A stretch of DNA of 64,000 bases from Paulinella micropora (GCA_009731375.1 BJOX01000268.1:297113-361112), one strand, 5' to 3'; positions 44,734 to 60,573 are shown, counted from the first letter of the stretch. The notes: generated by a model from the letters alone, not told the origin. Numbers and translations: made by a program.

Positions 44734-45567
44734 TTACACATGCACGACCGTTGGACAAACTGTGAACAATTACAACAACTACAAAAATAACATTGGCTTT
44801 GTACTTTCAGAATTGTTTTTCTCACCATAACTTCTGTTACATTTTTTCATTCTCTTGATTTCTTTTACATTCCTTTTCGAAATCTTTTGATTTTCAACAA
44901 CTTCATTTCTCATATTTCAATTTTTTTTTTTGTGTGTGGCTTCCAGTTTTTATATCTTCCCTTTTTAATCTTTTTACTTTTGATTTCATTCTCTTTTTTG
45001 TTTTATTCCCTCAATTCCCATGCTTCCATTTTACCTTCACTACTGTGTATCCTTATTTTTCTCTTCCTTATACATATATATCCCCTTATGTTCTCTTTTA
45101 CTTCTTCTGTCATTTTTCTCCTTTTGCTCCTTTTTTTTTTTTTTTTTTTTTTTTACAGTAAGCAAGGTTGAATGAGAAAAGGATGAAAGAAAAATGAAGA
45201 GCCTAATTTTATTTTATTTTATTTTATTTTTTTATAGTAAGCAAGGTTTAATGAGAAAGAGACGAGAGAAAAATAAAGAAGAGCTTAATTCAAAAGAAAT
45301 CTGGTTCCAAGGAACAACAGTACAAGCTCATAAGGAAATCTGGAACTAAGGTTCAACAGAAAGCTCCTGGAAAGAGTAAGATGGAAGAGAAAAGAAAGAG
45401 AAAAAAGATAGAAAGAAGATAGAAGAAAGAAAGGAAGAAAGAGATTAAGAAAAACCAGGAAAAGAAAAGAGAACGAAGAAACAAAAAACAGCAAAGAAAG
45501 ATAAAAAACAAAACACAAAAGAGAATAGGAACAAAAAAGAAAAAACTCAAAAAAAAAAAAAAAAAAA
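44734..45567. other. T-rich then A-rich spacer
   Basis: Pyrimidine-rich to 45160, then two copies of AGTAAGCAAGGTT(G/T)AATGAGAAA (45158 and 45238). A third copy lies at 46390. Purine-rich sequence to 45540 follows, with an A run. No coding signal. Confidence 0.6.
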
Positions 45568-45746
45568 GCGAAACAAAAGAAACAAAAACAATACAAAAGA
45601 CAACAACAGAGGCAGCGACAAACACTAAAAGCAAACATAAACAAACACAAGGCCAGACAGGGGCAAGGGAGACGATGCTGAACTAGAAGGCAAGAGTAGA
45701 AAGCGCCAGCAGAGGTAAGACATAACTAGCAATGGGCGCAAGTGAG

Positions 45747-45756
<10 letters not shown>
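45568..45756 (+). repeat. Dispersed repeat after poly(A), copy 2
   Basis: Matches 14741-14922 over its length with scattered differences. It ends directly against an (ATT)n run and a truncated SINE copy. Confidence 0.85.
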
Positions 45757-45798
<42 letters not shown>

Positions 45799-45960
45799 TC
45801 TGGACCAGTATTTTCATTGAACATACCGGCCCGTCTGGAAGTGTTGGAACTGCCCTTGCGGGGGGTGTCAGTAGAGCTTATCGTCAATTCTTCGTACTCC
45901 CCTCACGGGTGAGACGATGGAGGCGCATGTGCAGAAATGCATCAGCCATTGACAGAGAAG

Positions 45961-45962
<2 letters not shown>
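45799..45962 (+). mobile_element. SINE, copy 3 (5' truncated, tail half)
   Basis: Starts at TCTGGACCAGTATTTTCATT, so the tRNA-like head is missing. It ends AGAGAAGCA then (TTA)n, which continues directly into the next copy. Confidence 0.85.
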
Positions 45963-46003
<41 letters not shown>

Positions 46004-46004
46004 T

Positions 46005-46272
46005 TGGACACCGTGATAGCCCAGTGGTCAAGTTCTACCATCTGGGCCCTGTCGCCAGTTCGATTCCCGTCGGTGCCACCAGTATTTTCATTGAACATAC
46101 CGGTCTATTTCTGGACCAGTATTTTCATTGAACATACCGGTCCGTCTGGAAGTGTTGGAACTGCCCTTGCGGGGGTGTCATTAGAGCTTATCGTCAATTC
46201 TTCGTACTCCCCTCACGGGTGAGACGATGGAGGCGCATGTGCAGAAATACATCAGCCATTGACAGAGAAGCA
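46005..46272 (+). mobile_element. SINE, copy 4 (full length)
   Basis: TGGACACCGTGATAGCCCAG starts a full-length copy with A and B boxes, the duplicated CAGTATTTTCATTGAACATA unit and the terminal GAGAAGCAA. Confidence 0.88.
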
Positions 46273-46302
46273 ATATTATTATTATTATTATTATCATTAT
46301 TA

Positions 46303-46389
<87 letters not shown>

Positions 46390-46390
<1 letters not shown>

Positions 46391-47600
46391 AGTAAGCAAG
46401 GTTTAATGAGAAAGATACAAACGAAAAAAAATGAGCTTTTTTTCAATTCTATTTTTTACGCTTCATTTTTACCTTTTTGTATCTCTTTGATACAACTTCA
46501 ATTTTACTCTTACACTTTCCACTTAATCCTACTAGTGGCAAGTATTTTATTAAAACAGTGTTTGCGTAAAAATTACCTTTTAGTAAGGCAGTTGCCTTTC
46601 TGCACTCGCTTGCTTTTCCTTGTGAATCGGTTAATCTTTGGGACAGAAGACATTCTCGCTTTCCATATTGTTTAATTATGAAATATTGGTAACACACCTT
46701 GGAGTGGCCATGGTTAACAGTGGAAGAGGACTGCACACTAACTGGTCTCGACAGACAGATAGACAGACAGACGTCGACAGTCAGACAGACACAGACAGAC
46801 AGACACAGACAGAAAGACATACAGACATACAGACAGACAGACAGACAGACAGACAGATAAGACAGACAGATAAGACAGGCAAGACAGACAAGACAGACAT
46901 GTACAAGACAGACAGAGACAGACAGACATACAGAGAGAGAGAGAGAGCGAGACAAGACAAGACAGACAGACAGACAGACAGACAGACAGTCAGTCAGAGG
47001 AAGACGAGATTTTCCTTTTCCCGTTTATGTTTTACAACCTTCAAAGAGGAGACGAGATTTTCCTTCTTTCTAAGTCCAACACACCGGCCCCGACACCCCC
47101 TTCCCCGAAAGCTGTATGGGCCGGCCTAGATTTTATGCAACGAAAATCGAGAAAATGTAAATAAGTGGTAAAGAGTGGCACGGAACAAAAAATTCAGCGA
47201 AAATTCGAGATCTCGAGTGATCCAACAGAACAGGTGGGACGGGGCACAGAACCGCGGAATCCTTATTCGAATCAGCACACAAATCATGTCCAACACGATT
47301 GAGCTCGAGGTCAGTATTACTCGAAGACTTGTCAGTACCTGTCTTGCAACAACAAACCACAAAGATCAAACAACAAAAACAGAAACAACCACAACAAAAC
47401 AGTAACGATAACTGCAACAACTGTTCCTGTTCTCTGGCGCAATATGGTTAAAGTCCCATCCTTTCTTTTGCTGATTCCTCAGCGGAGATAAAAGTGTTCT
47501 TAGTTAGATCTTTAGTTCGTTACAGCAACAACAACAACAAAAACAACAACAACAACAACAACAACTACAAAATTAATAGTAATAACATTAATATTATTAT
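46390..47600. other. Spacer with (GACA)n
   Basis: A copy of the AGTAAGCAAGGTT phrase starts it. (GACA)n occupies 46750-46990 and ordinary sequence without recognised features follows, then (CAA)n 47525-47567. Confidence 0.6.
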
Positions 47601-47627
47601 TAATATTAACTAGATTGTTCTACAACT

Positions 47628-48970
<1,343 letters not shown>

Positions 48971-49094
48971 AACAACAAGCGGGGTGGAAGGGTCCGCAGC
49001 AGAGAAGGGGCGAGAAGGCTGTGACGGTGATGTCACAGGCAGCATATGAAGAGAAGGAGAGAGATGGTGAGAGAGGAAATGGAGAGAAACAGGA

Positions 49095-49108
49095 GAGAAA
49101 TAGAAAGT

Positions 49109-49155
<47 letters not shown>

Positions 49156-49222
49156 GCTGTCGTTGTCGTTGTTGTTGCTGTCGTTGTCGTTGTCGTCGTC
49201 GTTGCTGTTGTTGTTTTTGTTT

Positions 49223-49256
<34 letters not shown>

Positions 49257-49380
49257 AAATTTAATTACAGTAATTAAACCAATGGCATGATGGTGCATGC
49301 ATAACGGCCTTCAAACCCATTTGTTGTTGTTGTTGTTGTTGTTGTTGCTGTTGTTGCTGTTGTTGCTGTTGTTGTTGTTC
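49095..49380 (-). repeat. CAA-tailed relic on the minus strand and (GTT)n tracts
   Basis: (GTT)n 49110-49256 is followed by AAATTTAATTACAGTAATTA and CCAATGGCATGATGGTGCAT, the reverse complement of the 3' end seen at 50070-50125. A further (GTT)n runs 49321-49379. Confidence 0.65.
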
Positions 49381-49859
49381 AATTTAATAAAATTTAAACA
49401 AAATGATTAGAGGAGGAAAAGAGGGGGAAGATGGAGGGGATGGAGAGACTCGCCGTAGCCAATGAAAAAACAGTCTGAGCAACAAGTTAGAAGCTCGCGT
49501 GTGAGACGAACAAGTCGAATGGAGCAGGCAGACACCAGCAATTAGTCACAAGCGCTAGAGGCCGAGGAAAGAGCTGTCTAGATACCTTCAAGGTCAGAAA
49601 AAACCAGGAGTCACAACCTAGCATTCAAGCAGGTGGTAAGAGCCCCATGACCACCAAGATAGCCTGCAAGTGGATCATCGGCCCACCTTCTGAATCTAGG
49701 GCTGTGACACCAAGGCAGAGGGAAACTGGAAAAAGATAGGGGGTGGGGCGCCCTATCCGCTGACCCTAGAGAAGGGAAGGCTGTGAGAGAAGGATCACTC
49801 CCTACACACTAGCTGGGCCATAGTAGACGACGTCCGGTTTCTCCGCGGACTAGCTCTTC

Positions 49860-50154
49860 TCCCACGGCTTTTCTGCTCTCTTCACTGTCTTTCCTCTTCT
49901 CCCTCCTTTGTTGTTGTTCTACTATAGTGCATGCTCTTCTGCTCCTTTTCATCTTTCTTTGTTTCTTGTTTCTGAGCTCTAGAGCCTATAGTACAGTGAG
50001 CATGCTCTGGCGTCCCGAGTCGGCTGGGGATGATTAGACATGTATTACTTGTCTTTAAGTGGCACTCGAAGGCCGTTAGCCATGCACCATCATGCCATTG
50101 ATTTAGTTACTTTAATTAAATTGTACAACAACAACAACAACAACAACAACAATG

Positions 50155-50199
<45 letters not shown>

Positions 50200-50201
50200 T
50201 C

Positions 50202-50237
<36 letters not shown>

Positions 50238-50320
50238 GCAACAACAACAGCAACAACAACAGCAGCAGCAGCAACAACAACAACAACAACGAACCGTGAA
50301 CATCGTATTCACATCCTCCT
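49860..50320 (+). repeat. CAA-tailed element relic with long 3' region
   Basis: CAGTGAGCATGCTCTGGCGT, GGCCGTTAGCCATGCACCAT and CATTGATTTAGTTACTTTAA define a ~265-bp 3' end shared with 48330-48600. (CAA)n with an (AAT)n insert follows to 50290. A 3'-end-only copy is at 50522-50640. Confidence 0.7.
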
Positions 50321-50521
50321 CACAGTAATTACACTCAACTCGTGTAGTCTACCCAGACTTTTCATTGAATTTAGCTTTGAATCGTGATTGACGGACCAAT
50401 CATTATCAAAAACCATCACCACCACCGCCAACAACAACAACGACGACGACAACGACAACAACGACAACAACAACAACAACATCAACAACATCAACAACAA
50501 CAACAAAACAACAGCAACATT

Positions 50522-50606
50522 AATATAGTCTTGAAGTGGCAGTATTTATTGAAGGCCGTTAGCTACACACCATCTTGCCATTGGTTTAATTTTCAATAAT
50601 TAAATG

Positions 50607-50640
<34 letters not shown>
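50522..50640 (+). repeat. CAA-tailed element relic, 3' end only
   Basis: CTTGAAGTGGCAG ... GAAGGCCGTTAGCTACACAC ... CATTGGTTTAATTTTCAATAATTAAATGAA then (CAA)n. It lies directly upstream of the first FKBP exon found. Confidence 0.7.
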
Positions 50641-50641
<1 letters not shown>

Positions 50642-50717
50642 GCCAACAAAACAGCCACACAAGTGTTAACGTCCAGATCGTCTTTTCTGTACTCACACCA
50701 TCTTGCTCAAATGTTAG

Positions 50718-50802
50718 AACGGAGGGATCAAGAAGGAGATCCTCACTGCAGGCCACGGCGATGCAACCCCACCTCACAACTCCAAGGTGGAAGGTAACGA
50801 GC

Positions 50803-50846
<44 letters not shown>

Positions 50847-50975
50847 TTGTTTTTGTTGTTTTTGTTGTTGTTGTTTTATGCAACCCCTCCTCACAACTCC
50901 AGGGAGGTAATGAGCTTGTACTTCACTTCACTCTGCTAGATCTCCCTTTCCGTCGATATATGTATATATATGTAC

Positions 50976-51006
<31 letters not shown>

Positions 51007-51207
51007 AGGGGGGGGGGGGGGGGGGGGGGGGAGAGAGAGAGGGGGGGNNNNNNNNNNGAGAGAGAGAGGGGAGAGAGAGAGAGAGAGAGAGAGAGAACTA
51101 TATGTTTTATGTCATGCAGTTCATTATGTGGGTTCTTTGCTGGATGGGACCAAGTTTGACTCCAGCAGGGACCGCAACGAGCCATTCACCTTCCAGCTAG
51201 GCAAAGG

Positions 51208-51280
<73 letters not shown>

Positions 51281-51606
51281 CCCTCGCTCGCTCCCTCGCT
51301 CGCTCGCTCGCTCCTTCTCACACACACATATCCCTGCCTTCCCTCTGGCATATTTATCTCCATCCCTAGCATTTTTACCCCTATTGAACATATTCTTGGC
51401 ATGTTCATATATCTTTCATGTGTCATGTGTTGTTGCAGGAGCGGTGATCAAGGGCTGGGACAAGGGCGTGGCCACCATGAAGAAGGGCGAGAAGGCCGTG
51501 CTCACCTGCAAACCAGAATATGCGTACTGTCCCTTCTTTCTCTTGGAAAACTTTCACACAATAACCAACCACCCTTTGGCGGCCTTGGGAAGCAGTGACA
51601 GCAACG

Positions 51607-51668
<62 letters not shown>

Positions 51669-52004
51669 TATTATTATTATTATCATTATTATCATTATTA
51701 TTATTATTATTATTATCATTATTATTATTATTATTTGGACACCGTGATAGCCCAGTGGTCAAGTTCTACCATCTGGGCCCTGTCGCCAGTTCGATTCCCG
51801 TCGGTGCCACCAGTATTTTCATTGAACATACCGGTCTATTTCTGGACCAGTATTTTCATTGAACATACCGGCCCGTCTGGAAGTGTTGGAACTGCCCTTG
51901 CGGGGGTGTCATTAGAGCTTATCGTCAATTCTTCGTACTCCCCTCACGGGTGAGACGATGGAGGCGCATGTGCAGAAATGCATCAGCCATTGACAGAGAA
52001 GCAC

Positions 52005-52073
<69 letters not shown>

Positions 52074-52109
52074 CAGCACTATTATTATTATTATTATTAT
52101 TATGATTAC

Positions 52110-52154
<45 letters not shown>

Positions 52155-52525
52155 CATTGACACCGTGATAGCCCAGTGGTCAAGTTCTACCATCTGGGCC
52201 CTGTCGCCAGTTCGATTCCCGTCGGTGCCACCAGTATTTTCATTGAACATACCGGTCCGTCTGGACCAGTATTTTCATTGAACATACCGGTCCGTCTGGA
52301 AGTGTTGGAACTGCCCTTGCGGGGGTGTCATTACAGCCTATCGTCAATTCTTCGTACTCCCCTCACGGGTGAGACGATGGAGGCGCATGTGCAGAAATGC
52401 ATCAGCCATTGACAGAGAAGCACTATTATTATCATTATCATCATTATTATTATTCATTATCATCATTATTATCATTATTATTATTATTATTATTATTATT
52501 CTTATTCTTATTCTTATTCTTATTC

Positions 52526-52578
<53 letters not shown>

Positions 52579-53364
52579 GTTATTATTATTATTATTATTA
52601 TTCTTATTATTATCAATATCATTATTATTATCATTAGTATTATTATTATCATTAACATTATGGAGGGGTGCACAGTATGGCACCCCACGGGAAGAGGAGG
52701 TGGTTGGGCCTCTTCCCACTGGTTTCGAGGCTATGTCGTTGTGTTGGCTCCGAGGCTATGTTGTTGTGTTGGTTCCGAGGCTATGTAGTTGTGTTGGTTC
52801 CGAGGCTCTGTTGTTGTGTGGGTTCCGAGGCTATGTCGATGTGGGTTCCGAGGCTATGTTGTTGTGTTGGTTCCGAGGCCATGTCGTTGTGTTGTTTTTT
52901 ATAAGACATACACCACGTGGGATCAAAGGGGTATTTACATTCCGCGATCTAGGGGTGGTGACGGGTTTCAAGGCGTCCCAGATACTTACCACAAAACGTC
53001 CTCATGCGCTGGCAGACCGCATGAAATGTCTGCTACCCCTGTGAGTACCTCCATGCGGGACCTACCCAGTCTCGTGGAGCTCTCACGCGGGGAAGATCAA
53101 TCATTTGTAGTTGATTTCCTGCAAGGTACCCGACACTGTGCGGGTAGTAGGGACTTCCTTTTGGGGCCTTCTATGCAGGATGGTTAGAGTCACTCTTCCC
53201 TCCCCAACATACTCACTGTAGTCCCTGTTGGGTCGAGGGATGGAGGCGCATGGCCCTCGGGCTCAGCCATGACAGATCAATATATATATCATTAACATTA
53301 TTATTATCATTATTATTATCTTTATTATTAACCTTTATTATTATCTTTAGTATTATCTTCATTA

Positions 53365-53410
<46 letters not shown>

Positions 53411-53428
53411 CATCATCATCATTATTAT

Positions 53429-53460
<32 letters not shown>

Positions 53461-53498
53461 TTATTATTAATTATTATTTTTTATTTATTTATTTATTA

Positions 53499-53549
<51 letters not shown>

Positions 53550-53784
53550 TTATGGACACCGTGATAGCCCAATGGTCAAGTTCTACCATCTGGGCCCTGT
53601 CGCCAGTTCGATTCCCGTCGGTGCCACCAGTATTTTCATTGAACATACCGGTCCGTCTGGAAGTGTTGGAACTGCCCTTGCGGGGGTGTCATTAGAGCTT
53701 ATCGTCAATTCTTCGTACTCCCCTCACGGGTGAGACGATGGAGGCGCATGTGCAGAAATGCATCAGCCATTGACAGAGAAGCAC

Positions 53785-53847
<63 letters not shown>

Positions 53848-53882
53848 CATCATTATTATTATTATTATTATTATTATCATCA

Positions 53883-53976
<94 letters not shown>

Positions 53977-54038
53977 GATTATGATGATTATTATGATTAT
54001 TATGATTATGATTATTATTATTATTATTATTATCATTA

Positions 54039-54073
<35 letters not shown>

Positions 54074-54097
54074 TACTATTATTTATTTACTATTATT

Positions 54098-54136
<39 letters not shown>

Positions 54137-54153
54137 TTTGTATTTTATTTATA

Positions 54154-54187
<34 letters not shown>

Positions 54188-54455
54188 GGACACCGTGATA
54201 GCCCAGTGGTCAAGTTCTACCATCTGGGCCCTGTCGCCAGTTCGATTCCCGTCGGTGCCACCAGTATTTTCATTGAACATACCGGTCTATTTCTGGACCA
54301 GTATTTTCATTGAACATACCGGCCCGTCTGGAAGTGTTGGAACTGCCCTTGCGGGGGTGTCATTAGAGCTTATCGTCAATTCTTCGTACTCCCCTCACGG
54401 GTGAGACGATGGAGGCGCATGTGCAGAAATGCATCAGCCATTGACAGAGAAGCAC

Positions 54456-54528
<73 letters not shown>

Positions 54529-55694
54529 GGTATTATTATTATTATTTTCTGGTTTCCACAACCTCGGGACGCGCTCTATGTAGTTGACCAATTGATAAAG
54601 AGATTTCCGAAGATTCTGGCAAAGTATTGCCAAAGTGAATTTCTGAAAATGCTCCAAGGCTCTTAAGAGTTGCGTCAGAGGGGTTTAGAGGCTGATTCTT
54701 TGTGTTTTCGCATGCTTGACACAAGCTCTTTGTAGGGATATAGCTGAAATTATGACATTCGAATGTAATGACAAAGTAGTGTCAAAATGAATGGCTGAGA
54801 ATGCTCTAAGGCTGTAAAAGTTGCATGTGAGAAAGAAAGGAAAAGCGACTGATGGAAAGAGGATAGGGGGTGGGTTGGGGGGGGGGGGGGGGGGGGGGGG
54901 GTGCCCAAAAAAATCTGTTGCAAGGCAGTGAGCTGGCGCAAGAACAAACGCAAATAAAGGAACGCAGAGGTGGGGAGGGAGGGGGCAAGGTGAGGCGAAG
55001 AGAGCAAGAGAAAGACCCAGCAAGGAGCACATGGCGGACGCCGGAGACAAACGCCGCCGCACGAATAAGAATTGGCGCAGGGGCGCCTATATGCATCCGA
55101 GTAGACAGCGACAGGCCGCTTGTCCTCCTGACATACAGCCTCGGCAGATCGCGGATGAATGCGTACAACGGTTGTATAACAGCATGACTGCTCCGGAGAC
55201 GTTGCAGTCAGGCGCGTTTGGCATCGCTGCGGCTGCTACTACTACCACTACTACTACTGCTATTACGACCACAACTACTACAACCGGCGGCCGGAATCCC
55301 AAGGCTTCTTGCGGAGCGGCTAGTGTCGATAATTCGAAACGTGAACACACAGCAGCCTCGGCGGCCAGAGCGGCACCCTCGCAGTGGCCGCCCAGACCCG
55401 CGCTATTTTCGGCCGAAGAAGAGGACGGGGCACTTGGCGGTCTGCCGCCAGGAACGAGGGTTCCGAGCCCGGATACAGANNNNNNNNNNNNNNNNNNNNN
55501 NNNNNNNNNNNNNNNNNNNNNNNNNNNNNNNNNNNNNNNNNNNNNNNNNNNNNNNNNNNNNNNNNNNNNNNNNNNNNNNNNNNNNNNNNNNNNNNNNNNN
55601 NNNNNNNNNNNNNNNNNNNNNNNNNNNNNNNNNNNNNNNNNNNNNNNNNNNNNNNNNNNNNNNNNNNNTGCATCAGCCATTGACAGAGAAGCAC

Positions 55695-55742
<48 letters not shown>

Positions 55743-55814
55743 CATCATCATCATCATCATCATCATTATCATCATCATTATCATTATTGTTATTATTATT
55801 ACTATTACTACTAC

Positions 55815-55866
<52 letters not shown>

Positions 55867-55933
55867 GTTGTTGTTATTATTATGATTATTATTATTATTA
55901 TTATTATTATCATTATATTACTATTACTATTAC

Positions 55934-55979
<46 letters not shown>

Positions 55980-56096
55980 TTTTATTGTTAAGGTCAGCCC
56001 TGAAATTTAAGGAGTAAATACATGGATGCATACATGTATTTAAATCCGTTTGCCACTGTACTCACATCTTATTGGAAGCTGCACGCGTTCAGCATG

Positions 56097-56149
<53 letters not shown>

Positions 56150-56164
56150 GCACACACACACACA

Positions 56165-56222
<58 letters not shown>

Positions 56223-56808
56223 TAGGTATGGCGCAAGCGGTAGCCCTCCCAAAATCCCACCCAACGCCACCCTGCAGGTATGGATGGATGTGGTGTATGT
56301 GATGTATGTAATGCATGTAATGCATGTAATGTATGTAATGTATGTAATGTATGTAATATGTATGTAATATGTATGTAGTATGTATGAAATGTATGTAATA
56401 TAATGTATGTAATGTAATGTAATGCAATGTAATGTAATGTAATGTATGTATGTATGTATGTATGTATGTATGTGTGTGTATGTGTGTGTATGTGTGTGTA
56501 TGTGTGTGTATGTGGGTGTATGTGTGTGTATGTGTGTGTATGTGTGTGTGTGTGTGTGTGTGTACATGTGTATATGTGTATGTGTGTGTGCGTGTGTGCG
56601 TGTGTGTGTGTGTATGTATGTATGTATGTTTGTGTGTGTGTTTGTGTGTGTGTATGTGTGTGTATGAATGTATGTATGTATGTATGTATTTATGTATGTG
56701 TGTATGTATGTATGTATGTATGTATGTGTGTGTGTGTGTATGTATGTGTGTATGTATGTGTATGTATGTATGTATGTATGTATGTATGTATGTATGCATG
56801 TATGTATG

Positions 56809-56839
<31 letters not shown>

Positions 56840-56933
56840 TATATATATATATATATATATATGCATGTATAGTTCGAGGTGGAGTTGCTCAACTGGAGCG
56901 AACCGAAGCGAGACAAAGTTACCGACGACAGAG

Positions 56934-56999
<66 letters not shown>

Positions 57000-57376
57000 T
57001 AGACAGATGCAGTGCCGCATTGTGGTTGTTTGGACAGTACACGAGGATAACTCTCATCGTGATAATTATTATTACCTCCAAACTTCCACGGGAGTGAGTT
57101 ATGGTCAAATTTGTTGCGCTATGTTTAGTCGGCCCGTGGAGGAAAATGCTCATCATGGTAATTATTTCTAATCACGGTCAAATAAATTTCTAAGCATGCT
57201 CGGCTTGTGTGTGTTAGGTGTGGAGATGGTGCGTTTGGTGGAGGGCGACGAGGACGACTACAGCGGGCCTGAACAGGGCAGCAAGTGCCGCGTACACCTC
57301 TCCGCACACTTGGCCGAGGACAGCAAGGCGGGCAAGTCCTTCCTGCAGCAGCAAGACGTGGAGGTGCTACTATTAC

Positions 57377-57412
<36 letters not shown>

Positions 57413-58191
57413 GGACACCGTGATAGCCCAGTGGTCAAGTTCTACCATCTGGGCCCTGTCGCCAGTTCGATTCCCGTCGGTGCCACCAGNNNNNNNNNNN
57501 NNNNNNNNNNNNNNNNNNNNNNNNNNNNNNNNNNNNNNNNNNNNNNNNNNNNNNNNNNNNNNNNNNNNNNNNNNNNNNNNNNNNNNNNNNNNNNNNNNNN
57601 NNNNNNNNNNNNNNNNNNNNNNNNNNNNNNNNNNNNNNNNNNNNNNNNNNNNNNNNNNNNNNNNNNNNNNNNNNNNNNNNNNNNNNNNNNNNNNNNNNNN
57701 NNNNNNNNNNNNNNNNNNNNNNNNNNNNNNNNNNNNNNNNNNNNNNNNNNNNNNNNNNNNNNNNNNNNNNNNNNNNNNNNNNNNNNNNNNNNNNNNNNNN
57801 NNNNNNNNNNNNNNNNNNNNNNNNNNNNNNNNNNNNNNNNNNNNNNNNNNNNNNNNNNNNNNNNNNNNNNNNNNNNNNNNNNNNNNNNNNNNNNNNNNNN
57901 NNNNNNNNNNNNNNNNNNNNNNNNNNNNNNNNNNNNNNNNNNNNNNNNNNNNNNNNNNNNNNNNNNNNNNNNNNNNNNNNNNNNNNNNNNNNNNNNNNNN
58001 NNNNNNNNNNNNNNNNNNNNNNNNNNNNNNNNNNNNNNNNNNNNNNNNNNNNNNNNNNNNNNNNNNNNNNNNNNNNNNNNNNNNNNNNNNNNNNNNNNNN
58101 NNNNNNNNNNNNNNNNNNNNNNNNNNNNNNNNNNNNNNNNNNNNNNNNNNNNNNNNNNNNNNNNNNNNNNNNNNNNNNNNNNNNNNNNNTT

Positions 58192-58242
<51 letters not shown>

Positions 58243-58486
58243 TCAAGTTCTACCATCTGGGCCCTGTCGCCAGTTCGATTCCCGTCGGTGCCACCAGTAT
58301 TTTCATTGAACATACCGATCCGTCTGGACCAGTATTTTCATTGAACATACCGGCCCGTCTGGAAGTGTTGGAACTGCCCTTGCGGGGGTGTCATTAGAGC
58401 TTATCGTCAATTCTTCGTACTCCCCTCACGGGTGAGACGATGGAGGCGCATGTGCAGAAATGCATCAGCCATTGACAGAGAAGCAC

Positions 58487-58528
<42 letters not shown>

Positions 58529-58818
58529 CATATTATTATCATTGTTATTATTATTATTGTTATTATTATTATTGTGGCGCCGCGATAGCCCAGTGGTCAA
58601 GTTCAATACCATCTGGCGACAGCCTGTCGCCAGTTCGATTCCCGTCGATGCCAGTATTTTCAAAGTGTGTTTTCTTTCAAGGTATTGGTCTGTCTGGAAG
58701 GCTTGGAGCTGCCCTGCGGGGGTGTCAGTAGAGCTATAGGTCAAATCTTCGTACTCCCCTCACGGGTGAGACGATGGAGGCACATATGCAGATTTGCATC
58801 CATAATTGACAGAAGCAC

Positions 58819-58881
<63 letters not shown>

Positions 58882-59067
58882 TATTTAGGGAGTACATAGG
58901 CCATCGGTCCTTTCCATGGGCTGATTGGTATAAAGCTCCTAGAGTAATGTTCTATGCCGTCACTTCCTTTATTCCACCGATTGGTGTGGAGACTTTCCTT
59001 ATGGAATGGAGGACTGGATGCACATGGCCTTTTGGCTCAGCAATTGGCAGGAGATACACTATCATCA

Positions 59068-59107
<40 letters not shown>

Positions 59108-59174
59108 CATTATTATTCATATTATTAGTCATATTATTAGTCATATTATGATTATTATCATGAGTATTATTATG

Positions 59175-59218
<44 letters not shown>

Positions 59219-59228
59219 GAATATTATG

Positions 59229-59266
<38 letters not shown>

Positions 59267-59766
59267 CATTATTATTATTATGATTATTATTATTATCAGG
59301 TGGACTTGAACGACACCTCGCTCATCTGGGGTGTGGAGGAGGCATTGCTCAAGATGAAGAAGGTAAAAACAATCCAACTTTCATCTCATCGTTGGCCATC
59401 AATAAATTTGCTACGACGATTTAAAACAATCCAACTTTATCTCATCGCTCACCATCACTAAATATGTTACGACAAGTCTGAAGTTATCGTTCAAAAGCTG
59501 ATGATAAGGGCTTTCGAACGACGTACTCTGCGTTTTTGTAGCTCAAACATGGATGAAGAAAAACGAGTTCAAAATTGATGGATTTTTTTTTGCTCAAGTA
59601 TTGGTTAACAAACTTGAGTTGAATGCTGATGGCTTTTGCCATTGGAATGTAGGGAGAGAAGTGCCGGGTGTGGATCGAGCCGCAGTACGCGTACGGCGCC
59701 AAGGGTATCTCTACCTGCCTATCCACCTGTCTGTCTACCTATCTACCTACCTATCTACCTATCTAC

Positions 59767-59809
<43 letters not shown>

Positions 59810-59818
59810 CCTACCTAC

Positions 59819-59873
<55 letters not shown>

Positions 59874-59916
59874 CCTATCTACCTATCTACCTACCAACCT
59901 ACCTATCCGTCTATCC

Positions 59917-59981
<65 letters not shown>

Positions 59982-60354
59982 CATATCTGCATATCTATCT
60001 AGGCAACGCAGAGCTGGGTGTGGGGCCGGGGGCCAAGCTGGTGTACGAGATCGAGCTGCTGTCCTTCACCAACCCGCCGTCCACTTACGACTTGAAGGTA
60101 TGTATTGTATGTATGTACGTATATATTTTCTGTAGTGAGAAGAGGAAGCAGCAAGGCAACATGTGTGTATGTATGTTACAGATGCCGCAGAAGCTCGAGG
60201 AGGGAGAGAAGAGGAAGCAGCAAGGGAACACCTTCTTCAAGAACAAGGAGTGGGCGCGCGCGGCTAAGCGCTACGAATCTGCCAGCAAGATCTTCGAGTA
60301 CGAGAACCTGGAGCAGCTCAAGGGAGAGGTATCTATCGATCTAACTAATCTAAC

Positions 60355-60416
<62 letters not shown>

Positions 60417-60498
60417 GTCTATCTATCTACCTACCTACCTACCTACCTACCGACCCATCTGTCCATCTACCTATTCTTTCTGTCTATCTATCTTTCTG

Positions 60499-60573
<75 letters not shown>

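Larger units (their letters stand above)
57364..59299. repeat. (ATT)n-rich intron with SINEs and N gap
   Basis: (TTA)n tracts at 57365-57411, 58190-58242, 58487-58573, 58820-58884 and 59060-59297 separate SINE copies 10-12 and one 'GGGAGTACATAGG' repeat. N gap 57490-58189 lies inside. Confidence 0.95.

Noticed and set aside
44387-44758. Minus-strand frames opposite the CCCH ORF
   Set aside because: They are antisense readings of GAA/GAT and CAA repeats; the plus strand holds the only recognisable motif.
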